Shown here: piece after piece, positions 8,085-17,139 of the stretch | How positions within the stretch are numbered: the stretch's first letter is position 1 | Layout of the letters: each line of letters starts with the position of its first letter | Source: Streptomyces deccanensis | GTDB taxonomy: Bacteria > Actinomycetota > Actinomycetes > Streptomycetales > Streptomycetaceae | DNA: 64,000 nt | Assembly (NCBI RefSeq): GCF_022385335.1 | Contig: NZ_CP092431.1 | Span: 1,178,001-1,242,000 of the forward strand | Reading direction: 5' to 3' | The notes under the pieces: generated by a model | Databases searched by the model: none | The model's input: only the letters and a program-made list of their open reading frames with translations | What the model was told of the DNA's origin: nothing | Translations under genes and position numbers: made by a program

Positions 8085-9194
8085 ATGCGCAGCACCCGCC
8101 ACTCCCCCTCACGGCATCTGCCGCTTCTCGGCCTGCTGGCCGCTCTGCTCCTCTTCGGACCGGCTTTCACGCCGGTCGCCTCCGCGGCCGGGACGGCCGC
8201 CGCTCCCGTACGCGTCATGCCGCTCGGCGACTCGATCACCGGCTCGCCCGGCTGCTGGCGGGCCGCGCTCTGGAACCGCCTGCAGAGCGCCGGCCACACG
8301 GACATCGACTTCGTCGGCACGCTCGGCCCGCAGGGCTGCGGGGTCGCCCACGACGGCGACAACGAGGGCCACGGCGGCGAGTTGGTGACCCAGGTCGCCG
8401 ACCAGAACCTGCTGCCGGGCCGACTGGCCGCCACCCGTCCGGACATCGTTGTCATGCACTTCGGCACGAACGACGTGTGGAGCAGCATCTCCCCCGACCG
8501 CATCCTCGCCGCGTACACCACGCTGGTCGGGCAGATGCGGGCGTCCCATCCGCGCATGCGGATCCTCGTCGCGCAGCTCATCCCCATGAACCCCGCCAGT
8601 TGCACGGGCTGCGCGCAGCGCGTCGTCGACTTCAACGCGCGGGTCCCCGAGTGGGCGCGCGCCACGAGCACCGCCGACTCACCCGTGACCGTGGTGGACC
8701 AGTGGACGGGGTTCAACACGGCGACCGACACCTACGACGGCGTGCATCCCAACGCGGCCGGCGACGAGAAGATCGCCGCCCGCTGGTTCCCGGCGCTGGA
8801 CGCGGTGCTGGACGCGGGGGTGCCGGGTGATCCCGGGGACCCGGGCGGCCCCGGCGACCCGGGTGGCGGTCGGCCCACCTGCTCCGCGGTCTTCCGGGCC
8901 ACCAACGTCTGGCAGGGCGGCTACCAGGGCGAGGTGACCGTGACCAACACGTCCGCGGCGACCGTGTCGGGGTGGACCGTGACCGTCGCACCGGCCGCCG
9001 GGGCCCGGCTCACCCAGGTCTGGAACGGGACCTCGACCACGGCGGCCGACGGCACGACCACGGTGACCGACGCCGCGTGGAACGGCACGCTCGCGCCGGG
9101 CGCGAGCACCACGTTCGGGTTCGTCGCGACGACGTCCTCGACGGCCGGGACGCCGTCGGCGACGGTCGGCTGCACGGCACGAACGGCTTCGTAG
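8085..9194 (+). CDS. Secreted SGNH/GDSL esterase with C-terminal cellulose-binding module (CBM2)
   Basis: 369 residues. After a signal peptide (Leu-rich core, cleavage near VASAAG) comes an SGNH hydrolase domain: block I GDSIT with Ser50, block III GTND, and block V DGVHPN with Asp218 and His221. A Gly/Pro/Asp linker (VPGDPGDPGGPGDPGGG) leads to a CBM2 module with bounding cysteines (CSAVF ... VGC) and conserved Trp residues. Such enzymes deacetylate xylan or other esterified plant polysaccharides while anchored to cellulose. The ATG at 8085 follows GGGAAGGGA and starts the signal peptide. The CebR-type box upstream suggests induction by cello-oligosaccharides. The mannanase gene follows after 94 bases on the same strand. 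Confidence 0.93.
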   Translation: MRSTRHSPSRHLPLLGLLAALLLFGPAFTPVASAAGTAAAPVRVMPLGDSITGSPGCWRAALWNRLQSAGHTDIDFVGTLGPQGCGVAHDGDNEGHGGELVTQVADQNLLPGRLAATRPDIVVMHFGTNDVWSSISPDRILAAYTTLVGQMRASHPRMRILVAQLIPMNPASCTGCAQRVVDFNARVPEWARATSTADSPVTVVDQWTGFNTATDTYDGVHPNAAGDEKIAARWFPALDAVLDAGVPGDPGDPGGPGDPGGGRPTCSAVFRATNVWQGGYQGEVTVTNTSAATVSGWTVTVAPAAGARLTQVWNGTSTTAADGTTTVTDAAWNGTLAPGASTTFGFVATTSSTAGTPSATVGCTARTAS

Positions 9195-9288
9195 GCGACG
9201 ACGCGGCCCGCTCGGCCCCATCCCGCAGGACTCCCCGCTCGCCCCCTCCTCTCTTCCCGTCACCCCGTCACCCTCTCCTGGAGCCGCC

Positions 9289-11010
9289 ATGAGATCCCGT
9301 ACGCGCACACCGGCCCGCCCATCTCCCGCACGCCCCGTACGCGCCGGGCGCACGGCACGCACCGCCCGCCCCGCACGCGCCGTCGCGCTCGCCTCGGCCC
9401 TGCTCGGCATGCTGCTCCCCCTGTTCGTCCTGGGCGCTCCGGCGCAGGCGGCGCAGACGGCACAGACGGCCTCGGCGGCCCCCGCCGGATTCCGGGTCGA
9501 GAACGGTCGGCTGCTGGAGCGGTCGGGGAACGACTTCGTGATGCGGGGCGTCAACCACGCCCACACCTGGTACCCGAACCAGATCGGCGCGCTGGCCCAC
9601 ATCAAGGCCAAGGGCGCGAACACGGTGCGCGTGGTGCTCGCCAGCGGTGACCGCTGGGCCCGCAACGACACCGCCGACGTGGCGAACGTCGTGGCGCAGT
9701 GCAAGCGCAACCGGCTCATCTGTGTCCTGGAGGTGCACGACACCACGGGCTACGGCGAGCAGAGCGGGGCGGTCACGCTCGCGCGGGCCGCCGACTACTG
9801 GATCGGGGTGCAGAGCGCGCTCACCGGCCAGGAGGATCACGTCATCGTCAACATCGGCAACGAGCCGTACGGCAACAACAACTACGCGGGCTGGACGGCC
9901 GACACCAAGGCGGCGATCCAGAAGCTGCGCGCCGCCGGATTCCGCCACACCCTCATGGTCGACGCCCCCAACTGGGGCCAGGACTGGGCGTTCACGATGC
10001 GCGACAACGCGGCGTCGGTCTTCGCCGCCGACCCGGACGCCAACACGGTCTTCTCCATCCACATGTACGGCGTCTTCGACACGGCAGCCGAGGTGAGTGA
10101 CTACCTCAACCGGTTCGTCGCCGCGAAACTCCCGCTCGTGATCGGCGAGTTCGGGCACGACCACTCCGACGGCAATCCGGACGAGGACGCCATCCTCGCC
10201 ACCGCGCAGCGCCTCGGCCTCGGCTACCTCGGCTGGTCCTGGAGCGGCAACGGCGGTGGCGTCGAGTACCTGGACATGGTCACGGGCTTCGACCCGAACC
10301 AGCTGACCGCCTGGGGCCGGCGCCTCTTCAACGGCGCGAACGGCATCGCCGCCACGTCGAAGGAGGCCGCGATCTACTCGGCCTCCGGCGGCGACACCAC
10401 TCCCCCGACCGCGCCCGGCACCCCGACCGCCTCCGGGGTGACCTCCACCTCCGCGACCCTGACCTGGGCCGCCGCCACCGACGCGACCGGTGTCACCGGT
10501 TACGACGTGGTCCGCGTCAACGGCACGGCCGAGTCCGCCGCGACGACCACGACGGGCACCTCCACCACGCTCACCGGCCTGACTCCCGCGACCGCGTACA
10601 CCTTCGCCGTCTACGCCCGTGACGCGGCCGGCAACCGCTCGCCGCGCTCGGGCACGGTGACCGTCACGACGGCCTCCGGCGGTTCCACGGCGGCCTGCGC
10701 CGTCGGCTACCGGGTGACTGGCGAGTGGTCCGGCGGTTTCCAGGGCGAACTCGTCCTCCGCAACACCGGCGCCTCGGCGATCAACGGCTGGACCCTCCGC
10801 TGGGCCTTCGCCGGCGGTCAGCGCGTCTCCCACCTGTGGGGCGGTACGGCGACCCAGGCCGGCGCGGACGTGACGGTCACGGCGGCCTCGTACACCGCGA
10901 ACATCCCGGCGGCGGGCTCGGTGACCCTCGGTTTCACGGCGACCCGCGGTTCCTCCAACCCGGCACCGACCGCGTTCACACTCAACGGGGTTGCCTGCAC
11001 AGTGAGTTGA
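9289..11010 (+). CDS. Secreted GH5 beta-mannanase with FN3 and CBM2 domains
   Basis: 573 residues. A long Arg-rich signal peptide ends at about APAQA. The catalytic domain (about 65-365) closely follows the GH5 subfamily 8 mannanase pattern: GVNHAHTWYPNQ, EVHDTTGYGEQSG, acid/base Glu192 in NIGNEPYG, nucleophile Glu287 in IGEFGHDHSDGNPDED, and GYLGWSWSGNGGGVEYLDM. Then a fibronectin type III module (about 371-462) and a CBM2 module with bounding cysteines. The enzyme hydrolyses beta-1,4-mannan or glucomannan in plant cell walls. Its mature domain strongly resembles the S. lividans ManA mannanase as I remember it. Probably co-transcribed with the GDSL esterase from the CebR-boxed promoter. The 3' end converges on an MFS gene without an obvious terminator. 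Confidence 0.93.
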   Translation: MRSRTRTPARPSPARPVRAGRTARTARPARAVALASALLGMLLPLFVLGAPAQAAQTAQTASAAPAGFRVENGRLLERSGNDFVMRGVNHAHTWYPNQIGALAHIKAKGANTVRVVLASGDRWARNDTADVANVVAQCKRNRLICVLEVHDTTGYGEQSGAVTLARAADYWIGVQSALTGQEDHVIVNIGNEPYGNNNYAGWTADTKAAIQKLRAAGFRHTLMVDAPNWGQDWAFTMRDNAASVFAADPDANTVFSIHMYGVFDTAAEVSDYLNRFVAAKLPLVIGEFGHDHSDGNPDEDAILATAQRLGLGYLGWSWSGNGGGVEYLDMVTGFDPNQLTAWGRRLFNGANGIAATSKEAAIYSASGGDTTPPTAPGTPTASGVTSTSATLTWAAATDATGVTGYDVVRVNGTAESAATTTTGTSTTLTGLTPATAYTFAVYARDAAGNRSPRSGTVTVTTASGGSTAACAVGYRVTGEWSGGFQGELVLRNTGASAINGWTLRWAFAGGQRVSHLWGGTATQAGADVTVTAASYTANIPAAGSVTLGFTATRGSSNPAPTAFTLNGVACTVS

Positions 11011-11049
11011 CACGCACGGGCTGCGCGCATCGCGCCGGTGTGCCGCGCC

Positions 11050-12606
11050 TCAGCCGGGTGGCACGCCGGGGCCCGCCCCGCCCTTGAGCCGCTCCAGGTC
11101 GGAGGGCCGGACCTGGATGGCGAGGACGGCGATCAGGGCCGCGATCACGGTGAAGATGGCGGCCATGACGAAGGCGGCCGAGACCCCTGCGGTGAGCACC
11201 TCGTCGGACCAGGGCGGCGGCAGCTGCCCGGTCCGCTCGAACTCCAGTTGCTCGGCCGGGGTTGCCCTGGACTCGAAGTCCGAGCGTTGATTCTCCTCCT
11301 CGTTGGCGCTGGCCGTGCCGTACATCGTCACGAGGATGGAGAGACCCAGGGAACCGCCGACCTGCTGGGTGGCGTTGAGGAGCCCGGAGGCGGCGCCGGT
11401 CTCCGCGGGGGTGACGTCGGAGAGCGCCATCAGGGTCAGCGCCACGAACTCCATGCCCATGCCCAGGCTGAAGACGAGCATCGGGCCGAGCACGCTGCCG
11501 GCGTAGGTGGAGTGGACGTCGGTCAGGGTCAGCCAGCCCAGGCCCGCCGCCGCGAGGATCGCGCCCACCACCATGAACGGCTTGGGCCCGTACACCGGCA
11601 GGAACCGCGAGGTCAGTCCGGCACCGACCGCGATGACGGCGCTGACCGGCAGGAACGCGAAGCCCGTGGCCAGCGGGCTGAAGTCGAGGACGTTCTGAGT
11701 GAAGAGCGTCAGGAAGAAGAACATGCCGAAGATCGCGGCGGCCAGGCACAGCATGATCCCGTAGGTGCCGGCGCGATTGCGGTCGGCGAACATGTGCAGC
11801 GGGGTGATCGGTTGCCGGGACCGCCGTTCCACCAGCACGAACACCACGAGCAGCACGACGGCGCCGGCGAACGACGCCAGCGTCAGCCCGTCCCGCCAGC
11901 CCTCCTGCGCGGCCCGGATGAAGCCGTACACCAGGAGCACCATGCCCAGGGTCGAGGTCAGGGCGCCGGTGATGTCGAAGTGGCCGGGGTGGCGTTCGGA
12001 CTCCTTGATCCAGCGGGGCGTCGCGAGCGCGATCAGCAGTCCGATGGGCACGTTGACGAACAGCACCCACCGCCAGTTCAGCCACTCCACGAGGATGCCG
12101 CCCGCGAGCAGCCCGATCGCGCCGCCGCCCGCCGAGACGGCCGCGAACACCCCGAACGCCCGGTTGCGTTCGGGGCCTTCACGGAACGTCGTACTGATCA
12201 GCGCCAGCGAGGTCGGGGACGCGATGGCGCCGCCGACGCCCTGGAGGGCGCGGGCGGCGAGGAGTTGGGCCTCGTTCTGGGCGAGACCGCCGAGCAGGGA
12301 GGCCAGCACGAACAGCAGCACACCGAAGATGAACACCCGCCGCCGGCCGAGGATGTCGCCGGCTCGTCCGCCGAGCAGCAACAGGCCGCCGAAGGTGAGC
12401 GTGTAGGCGTTGACCACCCACGCCAGGCTCGTCGTGGAGAAGTCCAGCGACCGCTGGATGTCCGGGAGCGCGATGTTCACGATGGTGATGTCCAGCACCA
12501 CCATCAACTGACACGAGGCGATGACGAACAGCGCCATCGCGCTGCCGCCACCACCTGATTCCGAGGTGGTGGTCGGCGCTGGGGAGGTGGGTCGCGAGTC
12601 GCTCAT
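11050..12606 (-). CDS. DHA2-family (14-TM, EmrB/QacA) MFS drug exporter
   Basis: 518 residues with about 14 hydrophobic segments. TM1 has the DHA2 pattern VVLDITIVNIALPDIQ; the loop GGRAGDILGRRR after TM2 is the MFS motif A, and motif C-like glycines follow. These are proton-driven exporters of drugs, dyes or the host's own antibiotics. The N-terminal 25 residues and the tail are hydrophilic. No dedicated regulator is adjacent: the 221-base upstream gap leads to the divergent leader/hypothetical gene. The substrate cannot be predicted. Confidence 0.92.
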   Translation of the reverse strand: MSDSRPTSPAPTTTSESGGGGSAMALFVIASCQLMVVLDITIVNIALPDIQRSLDFSTTSLAWVVNAYTLTFGGLLLLGGRAGDILGRRRVFIFGVLLFVLASLLGGLAQNEAQLLAARALQGVGGAIASPTSLALISTTFREGPERNRAFGVFAAVSAGGGAIGLLAGGILVEWLNWRWVLFVNVPIGLLIALATPRWIKESERHPGHFDITGALTSTLGMVLLVYGFIRAAQEGWRDGLTLASFAGAVVLLVVFVLVERRSRQPITPLHMFADRNRAGTYGIMLCLAAAIFGMFFFLTLFTQNVLDFSPLATGFAFLPVSAVIAVGAGLTSRFLPVYGPKPFMVVGAILAAAGLGWLTLTDVHSTYAGSVLGPMLVFSLGMGMEFVALTLMALSDVTPAETGAASGLLNATQQVGGSLGLSILVTMYGTASANEEENQRSDFESRATPAEQLEFERTGQLPPPWSDEVLTAGVSAAFVMAAIFTVIAALIAVLAIQVRPSDLERLKGGAGPGVPPG

Positions 12607-12814
12607 GACGTGTTCGCAAAGGCAAGGTGATGGGTCACCGAGGCAGGGTGCGGCGGACGGTCGCGTCCACCGCCGCGTTCACTGTTCGACCGTACGCCGC
12701 CCCCCGGTCCCGCACCACTTGGCGGAGCAGGCGCGGACGGTGGCCCGACCGAGGCCCGGGGGTGCGCGGGTGCGCCTGGTCGAAAAACGGGTGTGCACGG
12801 GAGCGGGGCGGCGT

Positions 12815-12830
12815 TACGATCCCCGCGATG
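12815..12830 (+). promoter_or_regulatory. Candidate -10 element giving a leaderless start
   Basis: TACGAT at 12815-12820 is a good actinobacterial -10. The ATG at 12828 is at the distance expected for the transcription start itself, so the short ORF there would be translated from a leaderless mRNA. No clear -35 is visible. Confidence 0.4.
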
Positions 12831-12884
12831 ACTACTCATTCCCTCAGCAGAATGGGGGTCCCGTCCGCGCAAGGTGAGTGCTGA
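12828..12884 (+). CDS. Possible 18-residue leader peptide, coupled to the next gene
   Basis: MTTHSLSRMGVPSAQGEC is encoded from an ATG placed about 8 bases after a TACGAT -10, and its TGA overlaps the ATG of the following gene as TGATG. AAGGTGAG within its end could serve as the ribosome-binding site of the next gene. The arrangement suggests translational coupling or attenuation. It is too short for homology judgement, so it may be chance. Confidence 0.35.
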   Translation: MTTHSLSRMGVPSAQGEC

Positions 12885-14322
12885 TGCTCACCGACGTCGC
12901 GAACGGGGATCCCCGGCTTTCCTTCTGGTTGCGCGTGCGCGAGTTCGCCGTGCCCCCCTCCATGATCGAGACGGCGACCGCCCGCCGTGCCGTCGGCGAC
13001 TGGGCCGGAGCGTGCGCCGCCGCAGCCGTCGACCTCGACTTCGACCTGCGTTCCCTGGCCGGCCGTCACGGCTCGGCGCTCGCGTCCCGAGTCCGGGCGG
13101 ACCTACGGCACTTGGCGCCCGATCTGCTGCGCTGGCACATGCCGCGGATCGCCCCCGACGGGCTGCTGCGACCGGGCCTGACCCTCACCCTGGCCACGTA
13201 CGGGGCGGCGGAGGGGGTCGGGCCGGGCCCCGTCCATCTGGTGGCCCGCACTCCCCCGGCCTGGGCGGACGCCGGTCAGCGGATCGGGCTCGCCCTGTGG
13301 GAGGGCTCCCGGTCCGGGCCCGACGCCCGTGGTCATCCGCATCCACGGCCCAGCCGTCGTTACCGGTTCGATCTGCACCGCCATCTCTGGGACGCGCGCA
13401 GGGCCCCTGAACTGCGGGCCCGTGCGGGAGCGGACCGCTGCCTCCGTCAGCGGCTTCGGACGAGTTGTGGGCGTGGGCGGCGGAGCACGGTTGTGCCGTC
13501 GACCGGTGGGCGGAGGAGGCGGCGATCGTGCTGCGCGCCGAAGGGCGGTCCACCGGATCCGTTCTCGTACGGTGCGGCGCCCGACGGCGGCTCCTGCTGG
13601 ACCTGGGCCCGGACGCCGTGGCGGGCGGGGGCCCAGCCGACGACACCGCGCCGGACGCGGACGACGGCACCCGGCAGGCCGCGCCGGGCATCACGGCCGT
13701 GCACGGCGACGACGGTGCCCTGGGCGCGCTGCCGGTGCTGCCGGACGCCGCGACCTGGGTCCTGCCCGACCTGGAGCTGATCCGTGCCGGCGCGATCGAC
13801 CCCGGGCGGTTGCATCCGCTGGTCGCGTCGGCGCTCGTACCGGATCACGTGCCGTGGGCCGCGGCCGAGGCACCGGACCGGGCGGGGCAGCCGCGGATCG
13901 TGGAGTGCCGAGGGGAGCGCCATCGGATCGGTCTGGTCGACGGAGTGCTGGTGGCCCTCGACCACGACCCGGCCGAACTCCGGCGCGAGGAACTGCTGGT
14001 GGCGCTGACCGGCACCCCGCTCCCCTGTCTGCGGGTCATCGACGAGGCGCATCGTCGCCCGGACTGTCTGTCCGGTGTGCGCGAGCGCCTGGACCACGGG
14101 GACGTCGACGGTGCGCTGGCGGTCGTCGAAGGGCTTCTGGGCCCCGAGGCGATCCTGCGCGACGGCCCTCTGCGGGACGAGTTGGAGTCCGCCGCACGCC
14201 GACGGATCGCCTACGGCCTGTACCGGGCCGGTCTCGCCGAACCCCTGCCCGGCCGCGTCCGCTCCAACATCGGCCGCCGCCCGTCCCGTCAACGCCGCCC
14301 CCGCATGGCGACGTTCTTCTGA
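12884..14322 (+). pseudogene. Conserved hypothetical protein upstream of MoxR, reading frame broken near 13,430
   Basis: The first part (ATG 12884, or GTG 12878) encodes TDVANGDPRLSFWLRVREFAVPPSMIE... down to about 13,420. The second part, in another frame and open from 13,411, continues with DELWAWAAEHGC and later ATWVLPDLELIRAGAIDPGR and RIGLVDGVLVALDHDP up to the stop at 14322. Together they make one protein of about 480 residues of a type I recall next to MoxR/VWA genes in Streptomyces; its function is unknown to me. Joining the halves needs a one-base deletion (or two-base insertion) between about 13,420 and 13,440. Nothing there suggests programmed slippage. It could be a real null mutation or an assembly error. 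The MoxR gene follows after a tandem-repeat spacer. Confidence 0.65.
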
Positions 14323-14409
14323 CCCCACGACCTCTTCTGACCGCACGTCCTGTTCTGACCGCACGTCCTGTTCTGACCGCACGTCCTGTTCTGACCGCAC
14401 GCCCTGTTC
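14320..14409 (+). repeat. Five tandem copies of an 18-bp unit
   Basis: The unit TGACCGCACGTCCTGTTC is repeated five times; copies 2-4 are identical and the first and last have small changes. It starts exactly at the stop codon of the upstream gene, and each unit carries an in-frame TGA. It fills most of the 158-base spacer before the MoxR gene. Confidence 0.9.
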
Positions 14410-14480
14410 TGCTCCACACCGGGCGCGCCACCGACCGCGCGCGTTCGACTTCCGCCTCCTACACCCCAAGGTGATCACAC

Positions 14481-15734
14481 ATGCCCACACGCACTCCTTT
14501 CGCCCTGCCCGCCGACGCCGAACCGATCTCCCAACTGGACGTAGCCGCAGACCTGTTGACCATGCTGCGGTCCACGACCACCGAACCGCGCCCCGACATC
14601 CAGCTGGAGGCGCTCACCCTGGCCGTCGCCGCGGATCTGCCCGTACTGCTGTGGGGAGAGCCGGGGATCGGCAAGACCGCGGCGCTGACCCAGCTCGCGG
14701 CCTCCCTGGATCTTCCGCTGACGACCGTGATCGCCAGCGTGCACGAGCCGTCCGACTTCTCGGGCCTGCCGATCGTGGGGGACGACCCGGCCGAGCAGGG
14801 TGTCCCGATGGCTCCGCCGGACTGGGCGGTGCGGCTGGTACGGGCCGGCCGGGGGCTGCTGTTCCTGGACGAGCTGTCGACGGCGCCGCCCGCCGTCCAG
14901 GCGGCCCTGCTGCGGCTGGTGCTGGAGCGCAGGATCGGCGCGCTCCAACTGCCGCCCGACGTACGGATCGTGGCCGCCGCCAACCCCAGGTCCTCGGCGG
15001 CCGACGGCTGGGAGCTGAGCCCACCGCTGGCCAACCGGTTCGTGCACCTCCAGTGGACGCACGACCACGAGGTCGTCGTACGGGGGCTCGGGGGGACGTG
15101 GCCCCGGGCAACTCTGCCGCTGCTGGCACCGGAGCGGCTGGCGGAGGCGGTGGACTTCGCCCGGCGCGCGGTGTGCACGCTGCTGGCGGCCCGGCCCAAG
15201 CTCGTGCATCAGCTGCCCAACAGCGAGAGCCGACGTGGTGGTCCGTGGCCGTCGCCGCGCAGCTGGGAGATGACGCTGCGTCTGATCGCCTTCGCGACCG
15301 CCGCCGGTGTCTCGCGCGACGTGCTGTCCCTGCTGGTCAGGGGCACCGTGGGCGACGGTCCTGGGCTGGAGCTGCTGGCCGCCCTGGACCGGCTGGACCT
15401 GCCCGATCCCGAGGTGCTGCTCGCCGACCCCATGGCGGAGGAACTGCCTCAGCGCGGTGATCTGCGCCAGGCGGTGCTGGACGGGGTGGTGGCGGCGGTC
15501 CGGTCGCGGCCGGACAAGGCCCGCTGGGAGGCGGCCTGGGCGGTGCTGGTCCGGGCGCTGGAGACGGGGGCGCCGGATCTGGTGGTCGTCCCCGCCACCA
15601 CCCTGGCCTCGCTGCGCCGCGACGACTGGGACGTGCCGACGGAGATCGAGAACCTCGCCGGAGTCGTCCTGCTCTCCCGACGGGCGGACGAGGCGGCGGC
15701 CCGCGCGAAGACGGCGACGAAGGCCCGCCGATGA
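14481..15734 (+). CDS. MoxR-like AAA ATPase
   Basis: 417 residues. Walker A GEPGIGKT at about 58-65, Walker B LLFLDELSTAPPAVQ, sensor-1 region VRIVAAANPRSS and the Arg-finger region LSPPLANRF are all present, so the ATPase looks active. MoxR proteins act as chaperones that, with a VWA-domain partner, remodel or metallate target enzymes. The stop overlaps the start of the VWA/metallopeptidase-like gene as ATGA, the expected partner arrangement. The N-terminal about 45 residues precede the AAA core. The client is unknown; the frameshifted upstream protein is the obvious candidate third component. Confidence 0.9.
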   Translation: MPTRTPFALPADAEPISQLDVAADLLTMLRSTTTEPRPDIQLEALTLAVAADLPVLLWGEPGIGKTAALTQLAASLDLPLTTVIASVHEPSDFSGLPIVGDDPAEQGVPMAPPDWAVRLVRAGRGLLFLDELSTAPPAVQAALLRLVLERRIGALQLPPDVRIVAAANPRSSAADGWELSPPLANRFVHLQWTHDHEVVVRGLGGTWPRATLPLLAPERLAEAVDFARRAVCTLLAARPKLVHQLPNSESRRGGPWPSPRSWEMTLRLIAFATAAGVSRDVLSLLVRGTVGDGPGLELLAALDRLDLPDPEVLLADPMAEELPQRGDLRQAVLDGVVAAVRSRPDKARWEAAWAVLVRALETGAPDLVVVPATTLASLRRDDWDVPTEIENLAGVVLLSRRADEAAARAKTATKARR

Positions 15735-17047
15735 GCACGGACACCGAGCACGGCACCGACACGGGCACCGGCAGCGGCACCGGCACCGGCACCGGCCGGG
15801 GGACTCCGCCCCGGAACCCCGAGGGCGCTCTCGACCTCGACAAGCTCTTCACCGCCCGGCTCCAGGCGGCGCGGGCCCGGCCGTATCTGGCGTCGGCGCT
15901 GTTCGCGCTGCACACCGTCGAGACCCGGCAGGTGCCCACCATGGGCGTGGACCGGTACTGGCGGTGCTACGTCTCGCCGGACTTCGTGGACCGTACTCCG
16001 GTGGAGGAGCTGGCCTCGGTGTGGGTGCACGAGGTGTCGCATCTGCTGCGGGACCATCACGGGCGCAGCGACCGGGTCGCGAAGGAACGGGACCTGACCG
16101 GCCCCGGGGACCGGCTGCGGATGAACATCGCCGCCGACTGCGAGATCAACGACGACGCGTTCGGCGACGGGCTGGTCACGCCCTCGGGGGCCGTGCTGCC
16201 GTCGTCCCTGAAGCTGCCCGCGGGACAGCTGATGGAGGAGTACCTGTGGGAGTTCCGGCTCGGGCCCCGCACCAGGGAGTTGGCGTGGCTGGACTGCGGC
16301 AGCGGTGCCGACGGCCTGGAGCGGGGGTGGGAGCTGGGTCCGGACGGGGCGCACGCCCTGAGCGAGCAGGAGCGGGACGCGGTGCGGTTCCGGGTGGCCC
16401 AGGGCATCAAGGGCCGTCCGGGGTCCGCGCCCGAGGGCTGGAAGCGCTGGGCGGAGGAGGCGTTCCATCCGCCGCAGCCGTGGCGGGCGTTGCTGGGTGC
16501 GGCGGTCCGGTCGGCGGCTTCCGCGCCGGGCGCCGGTGAGGACTACAGCTACGGCCGGCCGTCGCGGCGCTCCGCCGGTGTGCCGGGCGCGGTGCTGCCG
16601 AGCCTGCGGCGGCGCCCGCCCCATGTCTCCGTGATCATCGACACCTCGGGGTCGGTCAGTGACGCGGAACTGGGCAGCGCGTTGCTGGAGGTCGCCGCGA
16701 TCTCCCGGGCCGTGGGTGGGCGCCGTGACCTGGTCACCGTCGTCCCGTGCGACGCGGCGGCCCGGATCGCGCACCCGCTGTGCCGGGCGGAGGGCATCCC
16801 GCTGCTGGGCGGCGGCGGAACGGACCTGCGCGCGGGGTTCGCCAGGGCGCTCCGCGGCCACCCCCGGCCCGATGTCGTCGTGGTCCTGACCGACGGCCAG
16901 ACCCCCTGGCCCAGCTCCCGGCCGCCGTGCCGGACGGTGGTCGGCCTGTTCCCCCGGCACCACGACCACACCACATGGGACGAGGACGACCCCGACTACG
17001 TACCGGACTCCCCGCCCGACTGGGCCCGCGTGGTCCACATCGGTTAG
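15731..17047 (+). CDS. VWA-like / DUF2201 putative metallopeptidase partner of MoxR
   Basis: 438 residues. The N-terminal tail is a Thr/Gly repeat (GTGSGTGTGTG) encoded by GGCACC hexamers. A helical domain follows with HEVSHLL at about 99-105, a zincin-like HExxH variant (Ser in place of Glu-type spacing, so catalysis is doubtful). The C-terminal VWA-like domain has VIIDTSGSVSD (MIDAS DxSxS) and VVVLTDGQTPWP. This combination is the VWA-like domain / putative metallopeptidase pair that accompanies MoxR ATPases. The start is fixed by the ATGA overlap. It probably binds metal and the MoxR client. The stop is followed by a 171-base gap holding the next operon's promoter. Confidence 0.85.
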   Translation: MSTDTEHGTDTGTGSGTGTGTGRGTPPRNPEGALDLDKLFTARLQAARARPYLASALFALHTVETRQVPTMGVDRYWRCYVSPDFVDRTPVEELASVWVHEVSHLLRDHHGRSDRVAKERDLTGPGDRLRMNIAADCEINDDAFGDGLVTPSGAVLPSSLKLPAGQLMEEYLWEFRLGPRTRELAWLDCGSGADGLERGWELGPDGAHALSEQERDAVRFRVAQGIKGRPGSAPEGWKRWAEEAFHPPQPWRALLGAAVRSAASAPGAGEDYSYGRPSRRSAGVPGAVLPSLRRRPPHVSVIIDTSGSVSDAELGSALLEVAAISRAVGGRRDLVTVVPCDAAARIAHPLCRAEGIPLLGGGGTDLRAGFARALRGHPRPDVVVVLTDGQTPWPSSRPPCRTVVGLFPRHHDHTTWDEDDPDYVPDSPPDWARVVHIG

Positions 17048-17106
17048 GCCGGACACGCGTCGCCGCCGCCTCGTCATCCGCTCGCGACCATCTTCACAAT
17101 GCCCCC

Positions 17107-17135
17107 ATGACAATGAAAACGATTATCGATAAGGT
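17107..17135 (+). promoter_or_regulatory. Promoter with Zur-box-like operator in its spacer
   Basis: ATGACA (17107-17112, five of six to TTGACA) and TAAGGT (17130-17135) are 17 bases apart. The spacer holds TGAAAACGATTATCG (17114-17128), which matches 12 of 15 positions of the actinobacterial Zur box TGAAAATGATTTTCA as I know it. A repressor there would block RNA polymerase directly. It precedes the ten-gene metallophore-like operon, so zinc repression is inferred. Confidence 0.65.
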
Positions 17136-17139
17136 GCAC

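Noticed and set aside
14320..14409. CRISPR-like array
   Set aside because: Units are directly contiguous with no spacers and only 18 bases long; a simple tandem repeat.
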